Assembly (NCBI GenBank): GCA_030832095.1
Contig: JAURJT010000049.1
Coordinates: forward strand, 1-64,000
DNA length: 64,000 bases
Direction of reading: 5' to 3'
From: Gammaproteobacteria bacterium
Lineage (GTDB): Bacteria; Pseudomonadota; Gammaproteobacteria; Burkholderiales; Burkholderiaceae_B
The notes beneath the pieces are model-generated. The model made no database searches. It had not been told where the DNA came from and saw only the letters and a program-made list of their open reading frames with translations. The number at the start of each line of letters is the position of its first letter. The first letter of the stretch is position 1. Position numbers and translations under genes: made by a program. Shown in pieces: positions 60,515-64,000 of this stretch.

Positions 60515-62134
60515 TTAGTCTTTTTCCCAAAACGCGCGAGTGACACCTTGGCTGCGCATGAGTTCGACAATTTTTTCACGCGGCAACACGCCGCAGCGCT
60601 TGGCCCAGGCGTCGTATTGCAGCGTCATCTCTGCGACGCGCTCAGGATGTATCGCCGACAAATCATTGAGCTCGGTACGGTCGGCCTCCATGTCGTACAG
60701 CTCCCAGTCGCAAGGGTAACGCTTCACCAATTTCCATTTGCCGACTCGGATGGCCGCGTTGCCTTCGTGCTCCCAAAACATCGGTGGCCGTTCAGTGGTG
60801 TCACCCTTGAAAGCGCTGGTTAATGAGTGTCCTTCGAGCGCGGCAATTTGATGCCCTGCATGCTGTTCAGGGTAAGGTGTCTGGGTGATGTCAAGAATCG
60901 TTGCCATAATGTCAGGCAAGTACCCTGGCGAATGTCTGACAGCACCTCGGTCTGAGATGCCTGTTGGCCAATGCATAATGAGCGGCGTGGCAACGCCGCC
61001 CTCGTGAATCCAGTGTTTGTAAAGCCTGAAAGGTGTGTTTGACAGGTTGGCCCATGCGGGGCCGTAACTTTGATAGGTGTCTTCGGGGCCGGGCATCCGC
61101 GAGGTGTCATTGCCAAAATGCACTGGCTTACCGTCGCGTGTTTTAGCGCGGGCGATCATGAGCTTGTCGACAAGCTCATCAATTGATACGCCTTCAGGGA
61201 TGTCTTCTGCGCAAGCGCCATTATCAGACATAAAGATCACAAGCGTATTGTCAAGTTCACCGGCCTCTTCGATGGCTTGCAAAATACGGCCGATGCCTTG
61301 ATCCATTCTGTCGATCTGCGCGGCATAGACTTCCATACAGCGTAGTAACCAGGCTTTTTGTTCGGCATCTTCCCAGCTCGGTTGGGTCGGGTCGCGGTCG
61401 GTCAGCGGCCATGAGTCTTTTAGGATGCCAGACTTGACCAACCGCTCGAGTCGCTCTTTGCGCAGGGTATCCCAGCCGCTATCAAACCGCCCTTTATATT
61501 TTTTGATGTCTTCTTCGTGGGCATGTAACGGCCAATGCGGTGCGGTGTAAGCCACGTAAGTAAAAAATGGTTGAGCAGGGGACGAAGCGTAGTGTTGCTT
61601 AATGTAAGTGACAGCTTGGTCGCTGATCGCGTCGGTATAAAAGAAATTTTTATCATCGCGAGCCTCGTGCTCGGCATTTTTATTGTCGCGAGTCAGCGTG
61701 TTGGGATCGTAAAAACTGCCTGCGCCGATGATCGTGCCAAAAAATTCATCAAAGCCTCGTTGTTTAGGCCACGAATTGGTAGGTTCGCGCAAATTGCTTG
61801 ACACGTGCCACTTACCGCTCATGTAGGTTTTGTAATGGCTCGCCTTTAAGGCTTCTGGAATCGTGACACAGCGCTGATTCAGGTTGCCTGCGTACCCTTC
61901 GGGGCCGCTGTCATAGGTCAAGATTCCGATGCCGGTCTGATGCGGATGCAAGCCCGTCATGAGCGAGGCGCGTGAGGGACTGCAGCGAGCCGTATTGTAG
62001 AACTGTGAAAAGCGTAAACCGCCAGCGGCCAGGCGATCCAAGTTGGGTGTTTCAATCTCGCCGCCATAGCAGCCGATATCAGAAAAACCCATGTCATCAT
62101 TTAGGATCAAGACAATATTTGGTTTCTTACTCAT
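60515..62134 (-). CDS. Formylglycine-dependent sulfatase (AtsA-like, cytoplasmic type)
   Basis: 539 residues, starting MSKKPNIVLILNDDMGFSDI with metal-binding DD at 13-14 and no signal peptide. CSPSRASLMTG has the formylglycine precursor C51 (same position as in P. aeruginosa AtsA); MSGKWHV near residue 109 and IFMSDNGACAED near 303 hold the Lys/His and Asp-Asn metal residues. It hydrolyses a sulfate ester; AtsA-type enzymes also act on aryl sulfates. AGGA lies 6 bp before the ATG. It is in a single operon with ABC transport, FGE and glycerol genes. The natural substrate cannot be told from sequence. Confidence 0.93.
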   Translation of the reverse strand: MSKKPNIVLILNDDMGFSDIGCYGGEIETPNLDRLAAGGLRFSQFYNTARCSPSRASLMTGLHPHQTGIGILTYDSGPEGYAGNLNQRCVTIPEALKASHYKTYMSGKWHVSSNLREPTNSWPKQRGFDEFFGTIIGAGSFYDPNTLTRDNKNAEHEARDDKNFFYTDAISDQAVTYIKQHYASSPAQPFFTYVAYTAPHWPLHAHEEDIKKYKGRFDSGWDTLRKERLERLVKSGILKDSWPLTDRDPTQPSWEDAEQKAWLLRCMEVYAAQIDRMDQGIGRILQAIEEAGELDNTLVIFMSDNGACAEDIPEGVSIDELVDKLMIARAKTRDGKPVHFGNDTSRMPGPEDTYQSYGPAWANLSNTPFRLYKHWIHEGGVATPLIMHWPTGISDRGAVRHSPGYLPDIMATILDITQTPYPEQHAGHQIAALEGHSLTSAFKGDTTERPPMFWEHEGNAAIRVGKWKLVKRYPCDWELYDMEADRTELNDLSAIHPERVAEMTLQYDAWAKRCGVLPREKIVELMRSQGVTRAFWEKD

Positions 62135-62156
62135 AGCAATCCTGTATGTAAAAAGG

Positions 62157-63212
62157 CTAAAGACGCTGACCTGTCAGAGGGTCAAACAAATGCACGGTTG
62201 CGGGCTGACAACTGACTTTAATCGTTTCATTTTCTTTAATCAGCTGAGTGTGCGGTAGCTTCATTTTGATAGGTTGTTGGTCTATCAACAACGCGACAGT
62301 GATGCTGTCACCTAAATCTTCAATGAGTTCAACTGTTGCGCTCACGCCCTCGGCGCTGGGCGCTAAATCAGAAGGTCGAACCCCAAAGATCACTTCGCGT
62401 GATGCAGCCGTGCTCTGTTCAATTTGAAGGCTATCACCATTCTTAAAGGTGATGGTTGAGCCTTGCCATTGGGCGGCAAGCAGGTTCATGGGTGGGCTGC
62501 CAATAAAGCTGGCTACGGTCAACGTGGCAGGGCGAGCAAAGATATTTCTAGGGGTATCAATTTGTACGATTTTCCCTTCCATAAAAACTGCAACACGGTC
62601 GGCCAGCGTCATCGCCTCTTCTTGATCGTGAGTGACATATACCGTTGTGACGTTCAAAGACCGCTGTAGTTTACGTAATTCGATTCGGGTTTCTAAGCGT
62701 AGTTTGGCGTCAAGATTAGATAAGGGCTCATCGAGTAAAAATAGGCGAGGTTGGCGCACAATTGCGCGTGCCAGTGCAACGCGTTGTTGTTGACCGCCCG
62801 ACAGTTGCCCGGGCTTGCGATCCATCAGATGCTCGATATTGACTTTGGTTGCCGCCTCTCGTGCAGCAAGATTTCTAGACGACTGATTTTGTCCAATCAT
62901 CTTTAACGGAAAGGCGATGTTTTCTTCAACCGACATGTGCGGATACAGCGCATAGCTTTGAAAGACCATCGCGACATCACGTTCTCCGGGCTCTTTGCTC
63001 GTGACGTCTTCGTCATCCATAAAAACCTTGCCAGCACTGAGTGACTCAAGCCCGGCAAGCACTCTGAGAGTGGTTGTTTTGCCCGAGCCTGAGGGCCCTA
63101 ACAGCACAAAGAATTCACCCGCTTTGATGTCGAGATCAATACCGTGCAAGACCGTTAGCTGATCGTGTTTTTTGACCGCACCCTCGATGCGAATGCTGCC
63201 GCGCTGAGTCAT
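62157..63212 (-). CDS. ABC transporter ATP-binding protein, carbohydrate/glycerol type
   Basis: 351 residues from ATG 63212, which overlaps the permease stop (ATGA); the reading to 63335 is a shadow of the permease. Walker A LLGPSGSGKTTTLRVL near residue 37-52, Q-loop QSYALYPHMSVEENIAFPLKM near 84-104, signature LSGGQQQRVALARA near 137-150, Walker B LFLLDEPLSNLDAKLR near 157-172, and a C-terminal TOBE/MalK-like domain from about 235. It is of the MalK/UgpC class that powers sugar, glycerol or G3P importers. The sulfatase gene follows after 22 bp. Confidence 0.95.
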   Translation of the reverse strand: MTQRGSIRIEGAVKKHDQLTVLHGIDLDIKAGEFFVLLGPSGSGKTTTLRVLAGLESLSAGKVFMDDEDVTSKEPGERDVAMVFQSYALYPHMSVEENIAFPLKMIGQNQSSRNLAAREAATKVNIEHLMDRKPGQLSGGQQQRVALARAIVRQPRLFLLDEPLSNLDAKLRLETRIELRKLQRSLNVTTVYVTHDQEEAMTLADRVAVFMEGKIVQIDTPRNIFARPATLTVASFIGSPPMNLLAAQWQGSTITFKNGDSLQIEQSTAASREVIFGVRPSDLAPSAEGVSATVELIEDLGDSITVALLIDQQPIKMKLPHTQLIKENETIKVSCQPATVHLFDPLTGQRL

Positions 63213-64000
63213 CGTCGCCCTCCGCCTTTGACTGCGCCAACGGTTAAGCCCTTCACGATATGACGTTGTGCAGCTAAACCTATCAGGATCACAGGGGCCA
63301 TCGCGACGATGGCGGCTGCGGCCAGGCGCGCCCATTGAGTCTGCTCAACAGAAATAAAGTTGAACATCGCAACAGTGACGGGCCGCACGCGGTTACCGCC
63401 GAGCAACACAGAAAACATGAATTCATTCCATGAGTTGAGAAAGACAAAAATAGTTGTTACAGCGATGCCACCGCGCACTTGAGGCAAGATCACGTACCAA
63501 AGTGCGCGCAGCCGGCCGGCGCGATCAAGCAGGGCGGCTTCCTCCATCTCGAGCGGAATATCCTCAAAGTAAGACACCATTAGCCAGATGGCAAAGGGCA
63601 ACGAAAACGTCAGAAAGATCAGAATTAAACCCGAGTAGGTGTCTAGCCCTCCGATGCGTTGCAGCACCAGGTAATAGGGAATCACCAATCCCACTGGCGG
63701 TAGCATTTGCGTCACCAGTACATAAAAGCCACTGGTTTGCTTACCTGGGTATTTGAGGCGGGCAATCGCGTACGCGGCCGGTACCGAAAATAGCATTGTC
63801 AGTAGTGTGGCGGTGCTTGAAACGACGATGCTCGACCAGAGGTTGGGCAGGATTGAATCCGCACCGCTGAGTACGGCACGATAATTATCGAGCGTTGGCG
63901 TGAAAATCCAGACTGGCGGGTAGGCCAGCACGTCGCGTTCGGTCTTAAAGGATGTGAGGATTCCCCAAATCACCGGAAACGCCCAGACGGTAAGTAGCAG
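63209..64000 (-). CDS. ABC transporter permease, MalG/UgpE type, 5' end outside window
   Basis: 263 codons are present and the frame is open to the right edge, where LLLTVWAFPVIWGILTSFK is the first membrane helix; an internal GTG at 63973 is not the true start. It has about six helices and the EAA loop MEEAALLDRAGRLRALWYVILPQ near the middle of the visible part (EAALLDRAG...LP), which docks the ATPase. It overlaps the ATP-binding gene by 4 bp. The partner permease and the solute-binding protein are expected just beyond the window. Confidence 0.92.
   Translation of the reverse strand: MLLTVWAFPVIWGILTSFKTERDVLAYPPVWIFTPTLDNYRAVLSGADSILPNLWSSIVVSSTATLLTMLFSVPAAYAIARLKYPGKQTSGFYVLVTQMLPPVGLVIPYYLVLQRIGGLDTYSGLILIFLTFSLPFAIWLMVSYFEDIPLEMEEAALLDRAGRLRALWYVILPQVRGGIAVTTIFVFLNSWNEFMFSVLLGGNRVRPVTVAMFNFISVEQTQWARLAAAAIVAMAPVILIGLAAQRHIVKGLTVGAVKGGGRR

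Overview
The window is chromosomal DNA from a betaproteobacterium, most likely Burkholderiales and probably Alcaligenaceae (Bordetella/Achromobacter relatives). The evidence is gene content: two orphan Bug/TctC-type solute-binding proteins, a phasin, class I fumarase, DUF1841, the Aat-Bpt pair, the order hrcA-hemH-grpE-dnaK-dnaJ and a CIO-type cytochrome bd. Genes are densely packed. I see no phage, insertion sequence, CRISPR array or rRNA. No gene-free stretch exceeds 300 bp.

Layout. 1-3.4 kb: gmhB (cut by the edge), glyS and glyQ, all minus and overlapping by 4 bp. 3.5-8 kb: a crotonase, class I fumarase and formate-THF ligase; the last two converge on a 198-bp intergenic element with 33-bp inverted ends. 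8-11 kb: an IclR regulator with a palindromic operator candidate, a Bug protein and a phasin. 11-16.2 kb (minus): tRNA-Cys, MFS permease, unknown protein, zinc-ribbon NUDIX, aat, bpt, pyrD. 16.4-21.4 kb: second Bug protein, adhesin-E-like protein, tRNA-Gly, murB, dapB, bamE, fur. 21.4-30.2 kb: recN, nadK, then the heat-shock block hrcA, hemH, grpE, dnaK, dnaJ, with two good sigma-32 promoter candidates. 30.2-37.5 kb: MoxR ATPase, acetyltransferase, VWA protein and M16 protease (minus), two monohaem cytochromes c (plus) and DUF1841. 37.5-44.7 kb: a two-subunit sodium/solute symporter, smr, trxB, ftsK, lolA. 44.7-50 kb: rarA, cytochrome bd (cydA, cydB and a 33-residue third subunit missed by length cut-offs), serS. 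50-56.3 kb: Pro/Tyr-rich secreted protein, EamA permease, unknown exported protein, alpha/beta hydrolase, divergent shikimate-dehydrogenase-like and GMC genes.

56.3-64 kb (minus) is the most distinctive block. ABC permease, ABC ATPase, a cytoplasmic-type sulfatase with a C-S-P-S-R formylglycine site, its formylglycine-generating enzyme, glycerol kinase and glycerol-3-phosphate dehydrogenase lie in one tightly spaced operon (gaps from a 4-bp overlap to 22 bp). Read together, this suggests import of a sulfate ester, hydrolysis inside the cell, and feeding of a glycerol product into central metabolism. The substrate is inferred, not shown.

Other points of interest are the repeat-like element at 5.96-6.16 kb and a textbook minus-strand intrinsic terminator at 37.45-37.49 kb that no annotated gene uses. 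Start codons were revised where an N-terminal extension ran into a tRNA or neighbouring gene, or where a better ribosome-binding site lies downstream.
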